A stretch of 64,000 nucleotides of DNA from Pseudomonas sp. DY-1 (GTDB lineage Bacteria > Pseudomonadota > Gammaproteobacteria > Pseudomonadales > Pseudomonadaceae), in assembly GCF_003626975.1 (NCBI RefSeq), contig NZ_CP032616.1, positions 3,720,001 through 3,784,000 on the forward strand, in the 5' to 3' direction. The position numbers and the translations under genes are program-made. The notes beneath the pieces were generated by a model. That model made no database searches, was not told the origin of the DNA, and saw nothing but the letters and a program-made list of their open reading frames with translations. Of this stretch, positions 25,613 through 34,863 are shown piece by piece. Position 1 is the first letter of the stretch. Every line of letters starts with the position of its first letter.

Positions 25613-25630
25613 GTGTTTGCCGACTAGCGC

Positions 25631-27409
25631 TTAGAACTGCGCGGCGTCGAGCAGGTAGAGCGACTCGCTGCCGGCCTTCACCGAGGCGGTCAGGGAGTGG
25701 ATGCGCGGCAGCAGGCGAGCGAAGTAGAAGCGCGCGGTGCCGAGCTTGCTGGCGTAGAACTCGTCCTGACCTTCCTTGCCCAGCGCAGCGCGAGCCATCA
25801 GGGCCCACATGTAGGCGTAGGCGGTGTAGCCGAACACATGAAGGTACTCGACCGAGGCAGCGCCGATTTCGTTCGGGTTGTTCTTCGCACGGTCCAGGAC
25901 CCAGGCGGTCAGCTCGTCGAGGTTGGCGACGGCAGCTTTCAGCGGTTCGGTGAACTCGGCCAGCTCGGCGGAGGCGCCATTGGCGAACGCCTTGATCTCG
26001 TCGGCGAAGTGCTTGTAGAACGCGCCACCGCTGCCGACGATCTTGCGGCCCATCAGGTCGAGTGCCTGGATGCCGTTGGTGCCTTCGTAGATCTGGGTGA
26101 TGCGCACATCACGCACCAGCTGCTCCTGGCCCCACTCGCGGATGAAGCCGTGACCGCCGAATACCTGCTGGCCGTGGATAGTGGTTTCCAGACCGAGGTC
26201 GGTGAGGAAAGCCTTGGCGACGGGGGTCAGCAGGGCGACCATTTCTTCGGCGCGCTTGCGCACGGCGGTGTCTTCGCTGAACTTGGCGGTGTCCAGCTGC
26301 ATGGCCACGTAGCTGGAGAAGGCACGGCCGCCTTCGTTGGCTGCCTTCATGGTCAGCAGCATGCGACGCACGTCCGGATGGACGATGATCGGGTCAGCAG
26401 CCTTGTCCTTGGCGACCGGGCCGGTCGGCGCGCGGCTCTGGATACGCTCACGGGCGTATTCCACGGCGCTCTGGTAGGAACGCTCGCCAGAAGCCAGGCC
26501 CTGGATACCCACGCCCAGGCGCTCGTAATTCATCATGGTGAACATGGCGGCCAGGCCCTTGTTCGGGGCGTCGACGATGTAGCCGGTGGCGCCGTCGAAG
26601 TTCATCACGCAGGTGGCAGAGGCCTTGATGCCCATCTTGTGTTCGATGGAACCGCAAGAGACGGCGTTCTGTTCGCCCAGAGAACCGTCCGCGTTGACCA
26701 TGACCTTGGGCACCAGGAACAGGGAAATGCCTTTCGGGCCGGCCGGGGCATCCGGCAGCTTGGCCAGTACCAGGTGGATGATGTTCTCGGTCAGATCGTG
26801 CTCACCGCCGGTGATGAAGATCTTGGTGCCGGAGATCTTGTAGCTGCCGTCAGCCTGGGGTTCGGCCTTCGTGCGGATGATGCCGAGGTCGGTACCGGCA
26901 TGCGGCTCGGTCAGGCACATGGAGCCAGCCCAGACACCCGCGTACATGTTCGGCAGGTACTTTTCCTTCAGCTCTTCACTGGCGTGCGCGTTGATCGACA
27001 GGCAGGCGCCTGCGGTCAGCATCGGGTACAGGCCGAAGGACAGGTTGGCCGCATTGACCATCTCTTCGACTTGGGCGGAAATCACCTTGGGCATGCCCAT
27101 GCCGCCAAAGATGGGGTCACCGCCCACACCAACCCAGCCGCCTTCGGCGTAGGTCTTGTAGGCCGCGGGGAAGCCCGCCGGAGTGCTCACGGAACCGTCT
27201 TTCCACTGGCAGCCTTCTTCGTCGCCGCTGCGGTTCAGCGGGGCGATCACGCCACCGGTGACCTTGCCGGCTTCTTCCAGGATGGCGGAGGCGGTATCGG
27301 CGTCGACCACTTCGGCCAGGGCAGGCAGCTCAGCCCAGAGCTTGGCTACCTCGAAAACTTCATTGAGGACGAAGCGCATATCGCGCAGGGGCGCTTTGTA
27401 GTCAGCCAT
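25631..27409 (-). CDS. acyl-CoA dehydrogenase (FadE type, ~600 aa), copy 1
   Basis: A 592-aa flavoenzyme for the first step of fatty acid beta-oxidation. N-terminal [19 protein letters not shown] is typical of this long subfamily; signatures MCLTEPHAGTDLG and FGGHGFIREWGQEQLVRDVR with IYEGTNGIQA; an extra C-terminal domain completes the 600 residues. In P. aeruginosa the collinear genes (recalled as PA0506-PA0508) differ in chain-length preference, this position corresponding to the medium-chain enzyme. Start at 27409. Own terminator downstream and a dyad upstream suggest a single-gene unit. Confidence 0.92.
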   Translation of the reverse strand: MADYKAPLRDMRFVLNEVFEVAKLWAELPALAEVVDADTASAILEEAGKVTGGVIAPLNRSGDEEGCQWKDGSVSTPAGFPAAYKTYAEGGWVGVGGDPIFGGMGMPKVISAQVEEMVNAANLSFGLYPMLTAGACLSINAHASEELKEKYLPNMYAGVWAGSMCLTEPHAGTDLGIIRTKAEPQADGSYKISGTKIFITGGEHDLTENIIHLVLAKLPDAPAGPKGISLFLVPKVMVNADGSLGEQNAVSCGSIEHKMGIKASATCVMNFDGATGYIVDAPNKGLAAMFTMMNYERLGVGIQGLASGERSYQSAVEYARERIQSRAPTGPVAKDKAADPIIVHPDVRRMLLTMKAANEGGRAFSSYVAMQLDTAKFSEDTAVRKRAEEMVALLTPVAKAFLTDLGLETTIHGQQVFGGHGFIREWGQEQLVRDVRITQIYEGTNGIQALDLMGRKIVGSGGAFYKHFADEIKAFANGASAELAEFTEPLKAAVANLDELTAWVLDRAKNNPNEIGAASVEYLHVFGYTAYAYMWALMARAALGKEGQDEFYASKLGTARFYFARLLPRIHSLTASVKAGSESLYLLDAAQF

Positions 27410-27509
27410 GTGCAAACCTCGCAATCACTCACAGGTGGCCAGGGTCGGCCGGTTCACGGAAGAGGTCCGCAGTGTACATGAACAACTTTTAAGAGACATA
27501 GAGTCCTAA

Positions 27510-27537
27510 TGTGACCAAATATTCACATAAGGTCACA
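27510..27537. promoter_or_regulatory. dyad upstream of acyl-CoA dehydrogenase copy 1
   Basis: TGTGACC-N14-GGTCACA with perfect seven-base arms and an AT-rich centre, about 100 bases before the gene. Candidate operator; family unknown. It is not a standard Vfr/CRP site because TGTGA and TCACA are separated by eight, not six, bases. Confidence 0.45.
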
Positions 27538-27552
27538 CCCTTTCCCCGCATG

Positions 27553-27576
27553 AAAAAGGCCCGCACCAGGCGGGCC
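27553..27576 (-). terminator. terminator of acyl-CoA dehydrogenase copy 2
   Basis: On the minus strand a GGCCCGC-CTGGT-GCGGGCC stem followed by five T, 20 bases after the stop of copy 2. Confidence 0.85.
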
Positions 27577-27596
27577 TCCGACCGTCCATCGGTGCG

Positions 27597-29390
27597 TTAC
27601 AGACTGAAATGCTCTGCCGGCAATTGCATCAGGCAATCGCTGCCGGCTTCCACGGCCGCGCGGTGGGACTCGGTACGCGGTAGCAGGCGCTTGAAGTAGA
27701 AATCGCAGGTCGCCAGCTTGGTCTGATAGTAGGCGCTGTCGCCGCTGCCCGCCTCCAGCTTGGCATCCGCCACAACGGCCATGCGCAGCCAGAACCAGGC
27801 CAGGGTGATGTAGCCGGAGTACATCAGGTAATCCAGCGCGGCTGCACCCACCTCGTCCGGATTCTTCATGGCGGCCAGGCCGACCTTCTGGGTCAGCTCG
27901 CCCCACTGCTGGTTGAGACGTGCCAGTTCAGCCGCGTGGCCCTTGAAACGCGGATGCTCGGCCTGAGCCTGGCAGAATTTGTGGATGATTTTGGTGAAAC
28001 CGCGCAGCAGCTTGCCCTGACTCCCCAACACCTTGCGGCCCAGCAGGTCGAGCGCCTGGATGCCGTTGGTGCCTTCGTAGATGGGGGCGATGCGGCAATC
28101 GCGCACCAGTTGCTCCATGCCCCACTCGCGGATATAGCCGTGGCCACCGAACACTTGCATGCCGAGGTTGGTGGCTTCGAGGCCGGTATCGGTCATGAAG
28201 GCCTTGCAGATCGGCGTGAGGAAGGCGAGCAGGTTCTCGGCCTCTTCGCGCTGCTCGGCGCTATCGCTGCGATGGGCGATGTCCAGTTGCTGGGCAGTGA
28301 AGTAGGCCAGAGCCCGGTTGCCTTCGTTGAATGCCTTCATGGTCAGCAGCATACGGCGCACGTCGGGATGCACGATGATCGGGTCGGCGACCTTGTCCGG
28401 CGCCTTGGGCCCGGTAAGGGCACGCATCTGCAGACGGTCGTTGGCATAACGCACGGCCCCCTGGTAGCTGGCTTCGCCGAGGCAAAGACCCTGCATGCCG
28501 GTGCCCAGACGCGCATGGTTCATCATGGTGAACATACAGTTCAGGCCCTTGTTGGCCTCACCGATGAGGAAGCCTTTGGCGCCGTCGAAGTTCATCACGC
28601 AGGTTGCCGAAGCCTTGATGCCCATTTTGTGTTCGATGGACCCGCAGGAGACGGCATTGCGCTCGCCAACGCTCGCACCCGCGGGGAGGAACTTGGGCAC
28701 GATGAACAGGGAGATTCCCTTGGTGCCAGCGGGTGCGTCGGGCAGCTTGGCCAGCACCAGGTGGACGATGTTCTCGCTCATATCGTGCTCGCCGGCGGAG
28801 ATGAAAATCTTGGTGCCGGAAATCGCGTAGCTGCCATCAGCCTGTGGAACGGCTCGGGTCTTGATGATGCCGAGGTCGGTGCCGCAATGGGGCTCGGTCA
28901 GGCACATGGTGCCGGTCCAGCGACCTTCGGTGAGGCGGGTCAGGTAGGTCTGCTTCTGTTCTTCGCTGCCGTGGGCATGGATGGCCGACATGGCGCCGTG
29001 GGTCAGGCCTGGGTACATGGCCCAGGACTGGTTGGCCGAGGCGACCATTTCGCTGATGATCAGTCCGAGGGAATGGGGCAGGCCCTGGCCGCCATAGGCC
29101 GGATCCGCCGCCAGGCCATTCCAGCCACCTTCGACGTACTGGGCGAAGGCTTCCTTGAAACCCTTGGGCGTGGTCACCACGCCGTCCTGCCACTGGCACT
29201 CTTCTTCATCGCCCGAGCGGTTGATGGGCGAGAGCACTTGCTCGCAGAACTTGGCACCTTCTTCGAGAATGGCGGCGACCATGTCCGGGGTGGCATCGCT
29301 GGCGCCCAGGGCCGCATAGCTGGCCGGGTAGTCGAAGACTTCGTCGATGAGGAAGCGGATGTCGCGAAGTGGGGCCTTGTACTCGGGCAT
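27597..29390 (-). CDS. acyl-CoA dehydrogenase (FadE type, ~600 aa), copy 2
   Basis: A 597-aa paralogue of the flanking enzymes: [72 protein letters not shown]. Cys replaces Ala in the PHxGTD motif, as in copy 3. GGAG lies upstream of the ATG at 29390. Separated from the next gene by about 100 bases without a terminator, so read-through from the diguanylate cyclase gene is possible. Confidence 0.9.
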   Translation of the reverse strand: MPEYKAPLRDIRFLIDEVFDYPASYAALGASDATPDMVAAILEEGAKFCEQVLSPINRSGDEEECQWQDGVVTTPKGFKEAFAQYVEGGWNGLAADPAYGGQGLPHSLGLIISEMVASANQSWAMYPGLTHGAMSAIHAHGSEEQKQTYLTRLTEGRWTGTMCLTEPHCGTDLGIIKTRAVPQADGSYAISGTKIFISAGEHDMSENIVHLVLAKLPDAPAGTKGISLFIVPKFLPAGASVGERNAVSCGSIEHKMGIKASATCVMNFDGAKGFLIGEANKGLNCMFTMMNHARLGTGMQGLCLGEASYQGAVRYANDRLQMRALTGPKAPDKVADPIIVHPDVRRMLLTMKAFNEGNRALAYFTAQQLDIAHRSDSAEQREEAENLLAFLTPICKAFMTDTGLEATNLGMQVFGGHGYIREWGMEQLVRDCRIAPIYEGTNGIQALDLLGRKVLGSQGKLLRGFTKIIHKFCQAQAEHPRFKGHAAELARLNQQWGELTQKVGLAAMKNPDEVGAAALDYLMYSGYITLAWFWLRMAVVADAKLEAGSGDSAYYQTKLATCDFYFKRLLPRTESHRAAVEAGSDCLMQLPAEHFSL

Positions 29391-29490
29391 GGCGGAAACT
29401 CCTTGGAGGTCGATTCAACGACCCTACTCGCGCCCCAGCACTGTAACAACGACGCTGACCCTGCTGAATGCAGCGTCATAACCGCCCGCG

Positions 29491-30783
29491 TCAGACGGCG
29501 GCGCGCTTCACTCGCACGGCACCCCGGCGATTCTCGCCATGCCGGAAGACCCGGTTACGTCCGGCGCTCTTGGCGCTGTAGAGCGCCTGGTCAGCGGCCT
29601 TGATCACTTCTTCCGGGCTACGTTGCTCGGCATCCCGCTCGGCCACGCCGATGCTGATGGTCACCGACACCGTCTGCCCACTGGCGGCACCACGCTTGGA
29701 GCGGCCGGTTTCGTCGCTCTTCGGACGACTGCCCTGGTCACGAAGATGCATCTGGTACTGCTCGATGGCCTGGCGCACCGCCTCCAGGTGCGGCATGCAC
29801 TCGTCCACCGACTTGCCGGGGAAGAGGATGGTGAACTCCTCGCCACCGTAGCGATAGACCTTACCGCCGCCACCGACCTTGCGCAGGCGGCTGGCCACCA
29901 GGCGCAAAACCTGGTCGCCCACGTCGTGGCCGTAGGTGTCGTTGAATTTCTTGAAGTGGTCGACGTCGGTCATGGCCAGCACGTAGTTGCGGCCGAGACG
30001 CCGCAGCCGCTCGTTCAGCGCGCGACGACCGGGCAGGCCGGTGAGCTCGTCACGGAATGCCATCTGGTAAGCCTCATGGGCCACCGACGCTGTGAGTGCG
30101 AGCATCACTACGCTGCTCATCACGTGCAGCGCATGGGGCAGCATGAAAGTCTTGGGCAGCATCCACAGCAAGCCGCACAGGCCGAGCAGTTGGGCGGCGT
30201 GCTGCGGGCGAGGCTGACGCACATAGATGACCACCAGCGCCACCAGGGCGATGGCGAACGCCAGGTAGACGACCTGTACCAGGGTCATCCAGTGGCCATG
30301 CAGCATGGGCCAGTAAATCTTGCCGATCACGCCTAGCATCGCATCCGGGTAGCTGCTGCCCAGCGCCACCAAGACGCCGAGCACAGCTATCAAAACTGCG
30401 CCTCGGGCAACGAAATCCTGCAGCAGGTGGGTGCGCTCCTCCCAGCAGCCATAGAGGCCGTAGAGCATGGGCAGCAGCAGGCTGGCCAGATGAAAAACCA
30501 GCCCGGCGTCCTCCCGCACCACCCGCTCGACCTGGTAGTAATCGACCTGGGTATCCAGTTGGTAGTAGGCCAGGTAGACGACCAGCAGCAGCGCCACCTG
30601 GCGCACTCGTCCGTAGGCCGCGCAGAAGGCACCCCCCAGCAGCAGGAGAAGGGTGGGAAGCACGTTGAAAAGGGAGGTGAAGAACTCGCTCATCCCCGAC
30701 AGCGAACCCACTATTCCGCCCCCCACCATCAACATCAAGGGAGGCAGTAAATGGCTGACGCGATAGGACGCACGACTCCGCAC
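29491..30783 (-). CDS. membrane diguanylate cyclase (GGDEF domain)
   Basis: A 430-aa protein: roughly seven or eight hydrophobic segments in the first 230 residues (for example LPTLLLLLGGAFCAAYG, AVLIAVLGVLVALGS), then a GGDEF domain with DELTGLPGRRALNERL, TDVDHFKKFNDTYGHDVGD and an intact RYGGEEF active site. It should make cyclic di-GMP. No RxxD inhibitory site is seen before GGEEF (the stretch reads RKVGGGGKVYR). A basic insertion (SRPKSDETGRSKRG) precedes the last strands. I chose a GTG start at 30783 with AGGA nine bases upstream. It sits inside the acyl-CoA dehydrogenase cluster. Confidence 0.85.
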   Translation of the reverse strand: MRSRASYRVSHLLPPLMLMVGGGIVGSLSGMSEFFTSLFNVLPTLLLLLGGAFCAAYGRVRQVALLLVVYLAYYQLDTQVDYYQVERVVREDAGLVFHLASLLLPMLYGLYGCWEERTHLLQDFVARGAVLIAVLGVLVALGSSYPDAMLGVIGKIYWPMLHGHWMTLVQVVYLAFAIALVALVVIYVRQPRPQHAAQLLGLCGLLWMLPKTFMLPHALHVMSSVVMLALTASVAHEAYQMAFRDELTGLPGRRALNERLRRLGRNYVLAMTDVDHFKKFNDTYGHDVGDQVLRLVASRLRKVGGGGKVYRYGGEEFTILFPGKSVDECMPHLEAVRQAIEQYQMHLRDQGSRPKSDETGRSKRGAASGQTVSVTISIGVAERDAEQRSPEEVIKAADQALYSAKSAGRNRVFRHGENRRGAVRVKRAAV

Positions 30784-30916
30784 GAGGTCTGATCCTGGGG
30801 TTCGAAAACGGGGAAAAATCGAGGTGGCGATATGATTGCACAGGCACAGACCACAAGCACGAGGCGCCGGTGCGAACTTCCGCACAACCCGGCATCGCGA
30901 TCGCGCGTCACAAACG

Positions 30917-30943
30917 AAAAAGCCCGCCAGGTGGCGGGCCTTT
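30917..30943 (-). terminator. terminator of acyl-CoA dehydrogenase copy 3
   Basis: Minus strand: GCCCGCC-ACCT-GGCGGGC stem then five T, 16 bases after the stop. Confidence 0.85.
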
Positions 30944-30959
30944 CGTGTGGCGCAGAACC

Positions 30960-32765
30960 TTAGTAGCCCAGGTCGAAATCTTCTTCGGCCAGTTCCATCA
31001 GGTTGTTGGCACCGGACAGCATGGTTTCAGCATGGGTGCGGGTACGCGGCAGGATGCGCTTGAAGTAGAAACGCGCGGTCTGCAGCTTGGCCTTGTAGAA
31101 GGCGGCATCGCCCTCGCCGGCAGCCAGTTTCTCGGCAGACAGGCGAGCCATGTCGGCCCAGAAGTAGGCCAGGCAGGCGTAACCGGAGTACATCAGGTAA
31201 TCCACCGAAGCGGCACCCACTTCCTCGCGATCCTTCATGGCGGCCATGCCGACCTTCATGGTCAGGTCGCCCCACTCCTTGTTCAGCTTGGCCAGCGGCT
31301 CGACGAATTCCTTGATGGCTTCGTTGGCCTCGTTGGCCTGGCAGAACTTGTGCACGATCTTGGTGAAGCCCTTGAGCGCTTCGCCCTGGGTCATCAGGAT
31401 CTTGCGGCCCAGCAGGTCGAGGGCCTGAACGCCGGTGGTGCCTTCGTACATCATGGAGATGCGGCAGTCACGCAGGTTCTGCTCCATGCCCCACTCGCTG
31501 ATGAAGCCGTGGCCACCGTAGATCTGCATGCCGTGGGATGCGGACTCGAAGCCCACTTCGGTCATGAAGGCCTTGGCGATGGGAGTCAGGAAGGCCAGCA
31601 GGGAGTCAGCAGCTTTCTTCTGCTCTTCGTCCTGGCTGTACTTGACGATGTCCACTTGCTTGGCGGTGAAGTAGACCATGGCGCGGTTGCCTTCAGCGAA
31701 GGCCTTCATGGTCAGCAGCATACGACGCACGTCCGGGTGGACGATGATCGGGTCGGCGGCCTTTTCCGGAGCTTTCGGGCCAGTCAGGGAGCGCATCTGC
31801 AAACGATCGCGAGCGTACTTGATGCCACCCTGGAAACCGACCTCGGCGTGGGCCAGGCCTTGCAGCGCGGTACCCAGGCGAGCGGTGTTCATGAAGGTGA
31901 ACATGCAGTTCAGGCCTTTGTTAGCCGGGCCGATCAGGTAGCCGGTAGCGCCGTCGAAGTTCATCACGCAGGTGGCGTTACCGTGGATACCCATCTTGTG
32001 TTCGATGGAACCGCAGGAAACGGCGTTGCGCTCGCCCACGCCGCCTTCGGCGTTCGGCAGGAACTTCGGAACGATGAACAGGGAGATACCCTTGGTGCCG
32101 GCCGGCGCATCGGGCAGGCGAGCCAGGACGATATGGACGATGTTGTCGGCCATGTCGTGTTCACCGGCGGAGATGAAGATCTTGGTGCCGGAGACTTTGT
32201 AGGAACCATCGGCCTGGGGCTCGGCCTTGGTGCGCAGCATGCCCAGGTCGGTACCGCAGTGCGGCTCGGTCAGGCACATGGTGCCGGTCCACTCGCCGGA
32301 TACCAGCTTGGTCAGGTAGGTGTGCTTCTGGTCATCGGTGCCGTGGGCGGACAGGGTGTTCATCGCGCCATGGGAAAGACCGGGGTACATGCCCCAGGAC
32401 CAGTTGGCGGAGCCGACCATCTCGCTGATGGCCAGGCCGAGGGACTCCGGCAGGCCCTGGCCGCCGTGGTCAACGTCATGGGCCAGGCTCGGCCAGCCGC
32501 CTTCTACGAACTGCTTGTAGGCTTCCTTGAAGCCGGTCGGAGTCTTAACGCCGGACTCGCTCCAGGTGCAGCCTTCGGTGTCACCCACACGGTTCAGCGG
32601 AGCGATCACCTGCTCACAGAACTTGGCACCCTCTTCGAGGATGGCGTCGACCATGTCCGGGGTAGCGTCCTGGCAGCCAGGCAGGCTCTGATAGTGCGCT
32701 TCGTAGCCGAGCAGCTCGTCACGAACGAAGCGGATATCACGCAAGGGGGCCTTGTAATCAGGCAT
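30960..32765 (-). CDS. fadE: acyl-CoA dehydrogenase (FadE type, ~600 aa), copy 3
   Basis: A 601-aa paralogue: [79 protein letters not shown]. Corresponds by position to the long-chain enzyme PA0506 of P. aeruginosa, a recalled PsrA target. A tandem PsrA-like operator lies 87-113 bases upstream, supporting induction by long-chain fatty acids. Own terminator. The symbol is generic. Confidence 0.92.
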   Translation of the reverse strand: MPDYKAPLRDIRFVRDELLGYEAHYQSLPGCQDATPDMVDAILEEGAKFCEQVIAPLNRVGDTEGCTWSESGVKTPTGFKEAYKQFVEGGWPSLAHDVDHGGQGLPESLGLAISEMVGSANWSWGMYPGLSHGAMNTLSAHGTDDQKHTYLTKLVSGEWTGTMCLTEPHCGTDLGMLRTKAEPQADGSYKVSGTKIFISAGEHDMADNIVHIVLARLPDAPAGTKGISLFIVPKFLPNAEGGVGERNAVSCGSIEHKMGIHGNATCVMNFDGATGYLIGPANKGLNCMFTFMNTARLGTALQGLAHAEVGFQGGIKYARDRLQMRSLTGPKAPEKAADPIIVHPDVRRMLLTMKAFAEGNRAMVYFTAKQVDIVKYSQDEEQKKAADSLLAFLTPIAKAFMTEVGFESASHGMQIYGGHGFISEWGMEQNLRDCRISMMYEGTTGVQALDLLGRKILMTQGEALKGFTKIVHKFCQANEANEAIKEFVEPLAKLNKEWGDLTMKVGMAAMKDREEVGAASVDYLMYSGYACLAYFWADMARLSAEKLAAGEGDAAFYKAKLQTARFYFKRILPRTRTHAETMLSGANNLMELAEEDFDLGY

Positions 32766-32851
32766 AGCGGTAAACCTCTGCGGTGGGTTCCTAGTTCAGC
32801 TGACCGGAGCGCCGGTCGCTTGCGGCATCTGGTGGTGATTGCCGGAGCAAT

Positions 32852-32878
32852 CAAACAGGCGTTTGAAACATACGTTTA
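32852..32878. promoter_or_regulatory. tandem PsrA-like operator before acyl-CoA dehydrogenase copy 3
   Basis: CAAACAGGCGTTTG and GAAACATACGTTTA, two AAAC-N4-GTTT dyads sharing one base, period 13. The PsrA consensus is (G/C)AAAC-N2-4-GTTT(G/C); PsrA is a TetR-family repressor released by long-chain fatty acids. The first dyad is a perfect palindromic match at both ends. Confidence 0.7.
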
Positions 32879-33016
32879 CGCCAACCCCCTGTCAAGCGCT
32901 CTGCCCGACCAGCCGGTCACGTCCCTGACAGGCAAAAGAGGACCCTGCCTGGAGACAGTAAAGATCAAGAAACAGCGCAGCAGCGCCAAGGGAAGTAACT
33001 GGAAGGAAGAATGCGA

Positions 33017-33039
33017 AAGGGCCGCTTGAAGCGGCCCTT
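33017..33039 (-). terminator. terminator ending the biotin operon
   Basis: AAGGGCCGC-TTGAA-GCGGCCCTT hairpin seven bases after the stop of the 81-aa gene; read on the minus strand it is followed by TTTCGCATTC. Confidence 0.75.
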
Positions 33040-33045
33040 GAAGGA

Positions 33046-33291
33046 TCAGGCGAAGGTATCGATGAGACTACCGATCATCTGGTCGGTGGCCTTGGCAACC
33101 ATGCTGCCGGCCTCGGCCTGGACCTTGCCGGCCTCCAGGGCGAGCAGGATGCTGGTGAGGTCGGCGGGCTGTTGAGCACCTTCGCCGCTGACTGTGTTGC
33201 TGGCTATTTCACCGGCTGCCTGCTGGATCATGCGCTGGCCGGACTGGATGGCGCCTAGTCCTGCGCTGAAGCCGCTTCCCTGGATTTCCAT
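33046..33291 (-). CDS. 81-aa hypothetical protein ending the biotin operon
   Basis: Product starts MEIQGSGFSAGLGAIQSGQR and ends ATDQMIGSLIDTFA. It has no signal or membrane segment and is Ala/Gly/Gln-rich. The pattern (N-terminal SAGLGAIQSGQRMIQQAAGEIA, split over 22 residues at 8-29; C-terminal KATDQMIGSLID) recalls the paired terminal helices of flagellar rod/hook proteins in miniature. It follows bioD by 62 bases and precedes the terminator. ATG at 33291 has only a weak ribosome binding site. Function unknown; no reason from its sequence to link it to biotin. Confidence 0.6.
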   Translation of the reverse strand: MEIQGSGFSAGLGAIQSGQRMIQQAAGEIASNTVSGEGAQQPADLTSILLALEAGKVQAEAGSMVAKATDQMIGSLIDTFA

Positions 33292-33353
33292 GTCGGATAC
33301 CAAGCTCGATGGACGATGCCGGCAATTGAAGCAGCCGGTATCGCCTTTCGCAA

Positions 33354-34049
33354 TCAGCGCCGGAAGAATTCGCCCAGCGGCGCCAGGTCGAGATGGCGTG
33401 CCACAGCAGCCGGAGTCGCCTGATCCAGGCGCGGCACACGCCCAAGGCAGGGCGCAGGAAGGCGCTCGGCCAGGGTCGCAAGGTTCTCCTCCAAACGTGA
33501 GGTCTGCGGGTCGACCACATTGGCCACCCAACCGGCCAGGGTCAGGCCGTCACGCGCAATGGCCTCAGCGGTGAGCACCGCGTGATTGATGCAACCGAGG
33601 CGTACACCCACCACCAGGATCACTGGCAGGCCGAGGGCGGCAGGCAGGTCGGACAGATTGGCCTGCCCCGCCAGGGGCACGCGCCAGCCGCCGGCGCCTT
33701 CAACCAGGCTGAAGTCCGCCCCTTTGGCCAACACCCGTCGCACAGGAGCGGCTAGCGCGTCCACATCCAGCCGTACCCCCGCTTCCCTGGCGGCAAGGTG
33801 TGGCGCAATGGCCGGAGCGAAAGCCAGTGGATTGACCTCGTCGTAAGACAGGGGCAGCGAGCACTCACCCAGTAGAGCAAGGGCGTCACTGTTACGCAGG
33901 CCATCGACGGTTTCATCGCAGCCGGACGCCACCGGTTTCGCCGCAGCGGTGGAGAGTCCCTGTGACCGGGCGCGATGGAGCAGGCCCGCGGCAATGGTGG
34001 TCTTGCCGATCTCGGTATCGGTACCGGTGACGAAGTAGGCCACTGCCAT
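33354..34049 (-). CDS. bioD: dethiobiotin synthetase
   Basis: A 231-aa ATP-dependent enzyme that closes the ureido ring of dethiobiotin from DAPA and CO2. P-loop-like GTDTEIGKT at residues 8-16, KPVASGCDE at about 38, and VEGAGGWRVPL typical of BioD. Starts one base after the bioC stop (TGA-C-ATG). Last biotin gene of the operon. Confidence 0.93.
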   Translation of the reverse strand: MAVAYFVTGTDTEIGKTTIAAGLLHRARSQGLSTAAAKPVASGCDETVDGLRNSDALALLGECSLPLSYDEVNPLAFAPAIAPHLAAREAGVRLDVDALAAPVRRVLAKGADFSLVEGAGGWRVPLAGQANLSDLPAALGLPVILVVGVRLGCINHAVLTAEAIARDGLTLAGWVANVVDPQTSRLEENLATLAERLPAPCLGRVPRLDQATPAAVARHLDLAPLGEFFRR

Positions 34050-34050
34050 G

Positions 34051-34863
34051 TCAGTTTTCCTTTTTCAGTACGCCATAGACCACCTGATAGGTGGCCGGCA
34101 GGCCCTGGGGCTGACGGAAACGCTCGTAGGCTTCCACCAACGCGTGGATGCGCGCCCGCCCGGTGAGCCCGCCAGGACGGCCCGGATTGAGGTTATGGGC
34201 ACCGAGGGCCTTGAGTTCGTGGGTCAGGGTACGCAGATCGGCGTAGTGCAGTACCTGCGGCTCGCTGCTCAGGTCCAGGGGGAGCAGGGCACTGGCGGCG
34301 CAGAGGTCCTGGTAATCCTCCAGGCGGCGAAAACGGTTGACGTGGACAAAGCCGTCCACTGCCTGCCAGCTGTCACGCAACTCCTGCAGGGTGCCCACGC
34401 ACAGGCTGCTGAAGGCGAATACGCCTCCCGGCTGCAACACACGGCGAGCCTCGGCGAGCACGGCGGCGAAGTCGGCGCACCATTGCACGGCCAAACTGGA
34501 GAAAATCAGTTGCTGGGTGCCACCGGCCAGCGGCAGATGCTCGGCATCACCGGCGATGAATCGCTTGGCGCCGCCCTGCGGGCGAGCGTGTCGCAACATG
34601 CCCTCGGCGATGTCCAGCGCCAGGCCGTCGCTATGCGGGAAACGCTCGGCCAGCGCGCGGGAAAAGAAGCCGGTACCGCAACCCATGTCCACCCAGTTGT
34701 CCGGCGTGAAGCCTTCCGGCAGCCGGCGCAGCAGTTCGTTGCCAACCGCCCGCTGCAAGGCAGCGACGCTGTCATAGCTATCCGCCGCGCGGGAAAAGGA
34801 AGCCGCTACCTGGCGCTTGTCGGGCAGATGGCCATCGGCAGGGGCGTTTCGGGCGTCAGACAT
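34051..34863 (-). CDS. bioC: malonyl-[ACP] O-methyltransferase
   Basis: A 270-aa SAM-dependent methyltransferase that caps malonyl-ACP so that fatty acid synthesis can build the pimeloyl chain. SAM motif [15 protein letters not shown] at about residue 50, [11 protein letters not shown] and [11 protein letters not shown] follow the BioC pattern. The ATG at 34863 overlaps the end of bioH by eight bases. Together with bioH in the same operon it gives the complete BioC-BioH pimeloyl route. Confidence 0.92.
   Translation of the reverse strand: MSDARNAPADGHLPDKRQVAASFSRAADSYDSVAALQRAVGNELLRRLPEGFTPDNWVDMGCGTGFFSRALAERFPHSDGLALDIAEGMLRHARPQGGAKRFIAGDAEHLPLAGGTQQLIFSSLAVQWCADFAAVLAEARRVLQPGGVFAFSSLCVGTLQELRDSWQAVDGFVHVNRFRRLEDYQDLCAASALLPLDLSSEPQVLHYADLRTLTHELKALGAHNLNPGRPGGLTGRARIHALVEAYERFRQPQGLPATYQVVYGVLKKEN

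Noticed and set aside
27513..27535. Vfr/CRP site TGTGA...TCACA upstream of an acyl-CoA dehydrogenase
   Set aside because: The half-sites are eight bases apart instead of six, so it does not fit the known spacing.
30870..33029. Very long open frame (719 codons) on the plus strand across acyl-CoA dehydrogenase copy 3; similar ones at 25697-27481 and 27936-29603
   Set aside because: They are the mirror of real genes: high GC at third positions keeps the opposite strand open. Their translations show no family pattern, while the minus-strand products carry full dehydrogenase motifs.
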